A DNA stretch of 6,524 nucleotides, taken from assembly GCA_015654825.1 (NCBI GenBank), contig JAATGE010000628.1, positions 1-6,524 on the forward strand, written 5' to 3'. The notes under the pieces are model-generated. The model was not told where the DNA came from. It made no database searches and saw only the letters and a list, made by a program, of their open reading frames with translations. Of the stretch, positions 6,459 to 6,524 are shown one piece after another (the first letter of the stretch is position 1; each line of letters begins with the position of its first letter). The DNA comes from Rhodospirillales bacterium (lineage in GTDB: Bacteria > Pseudomonadota > Alphaproteobacteria > Acetobacterales > Acetobacteraceae). The position numbers and the translations under genes are program-made.

Positions 6459-6524
6459 GGGGTCTGGGACCTACTGGCCCCCTCGTGCGTAGCACGCCTC
6501 CGGCGTGACGGGTCCAGGGCAGAG
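6459..6524 (-). repeat. Element C: inverted, partial copy of the palindromic unit, cut by the window edge
   Basis: Read on the minus strand, this matches the left end of units A and B: CTCTGCCCTGGACCC, then GGGGCCAGTAGGTCCCAGACC (last part of it, 6459-6479). Between these blocks, where A has only a few bases, sits an extra stretch (about 6483-6510) that forms a hairpin CACGCC-TCC-GGCGTG (6493-6507) overlapping an alternative one, CGTGC-GTA-GCACG (6484-6496). The rest of the copy lies beyond base 6524. Confidence 0.75.

Overview
This GC-rich window reads as ordinary chromosome from an alphaproteobacterium. Acetobacteraceae is my best guess. It rests on the very high GC, the codon usage, and intergenic repeats with CCAGGGGCTCTGCCCCTGG-type palindromes that I associate from memory with that family. 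No sequence search supports it.

The layout has four protein genes. (1) A PLP-dependent group II decarboxylase lies on the minus strand and runs off the left edge (1-1204). (2) A polytopic membrane protein with a YDGQFYYRLAL motif lies on the plus strand (about 1239-2489), diverging from the decarboxylase with almost no intergenic DNA. (3) A soluble PAS-GGDEF-EAL c-di-GMP protein lies on the minus strand (2799-4562), convergent with the membrane protein. Its GGDEF site is degenerate and its EAL site looks intact. (4) A class I aminotransferase of the aspartate/aromatic type lies on the minus strand (4982-6136). Its recognisable family sequence continues upstream of the only usable ATG.

The three longer gaps (2490-2798, 4563-4981, 6239-6524) each contain a copy or part of the same non-coding palindromic repeat. 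Unit A (about 2549-2746) and unit B (about 4694-4903) are direct copies, about 200 bp long, with inverted ends that are themselves hairpins. Each is enclosed by a further outer inverted repeat: 16 bp perfect around A, and 22 bp with one mismatch around B. A third copy (6459-6524) lies in the opposite orientation, carries an extra hairpin insert, and is cut by the window edge. This is the most interesting structure here. It resembles a MITE or REP-type family that carries no coding sequence.

The genes do not form an obvious pathway. Two are PLP enzymes of amino-acid metabolism, one is a probable cell-envelope glycosylation protein, and one is a second-messenger enzyme. The separate orientations and the repeats between them argue against one operon. 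I saw no RNA genes, CRISPR array, phage genes or transposase.
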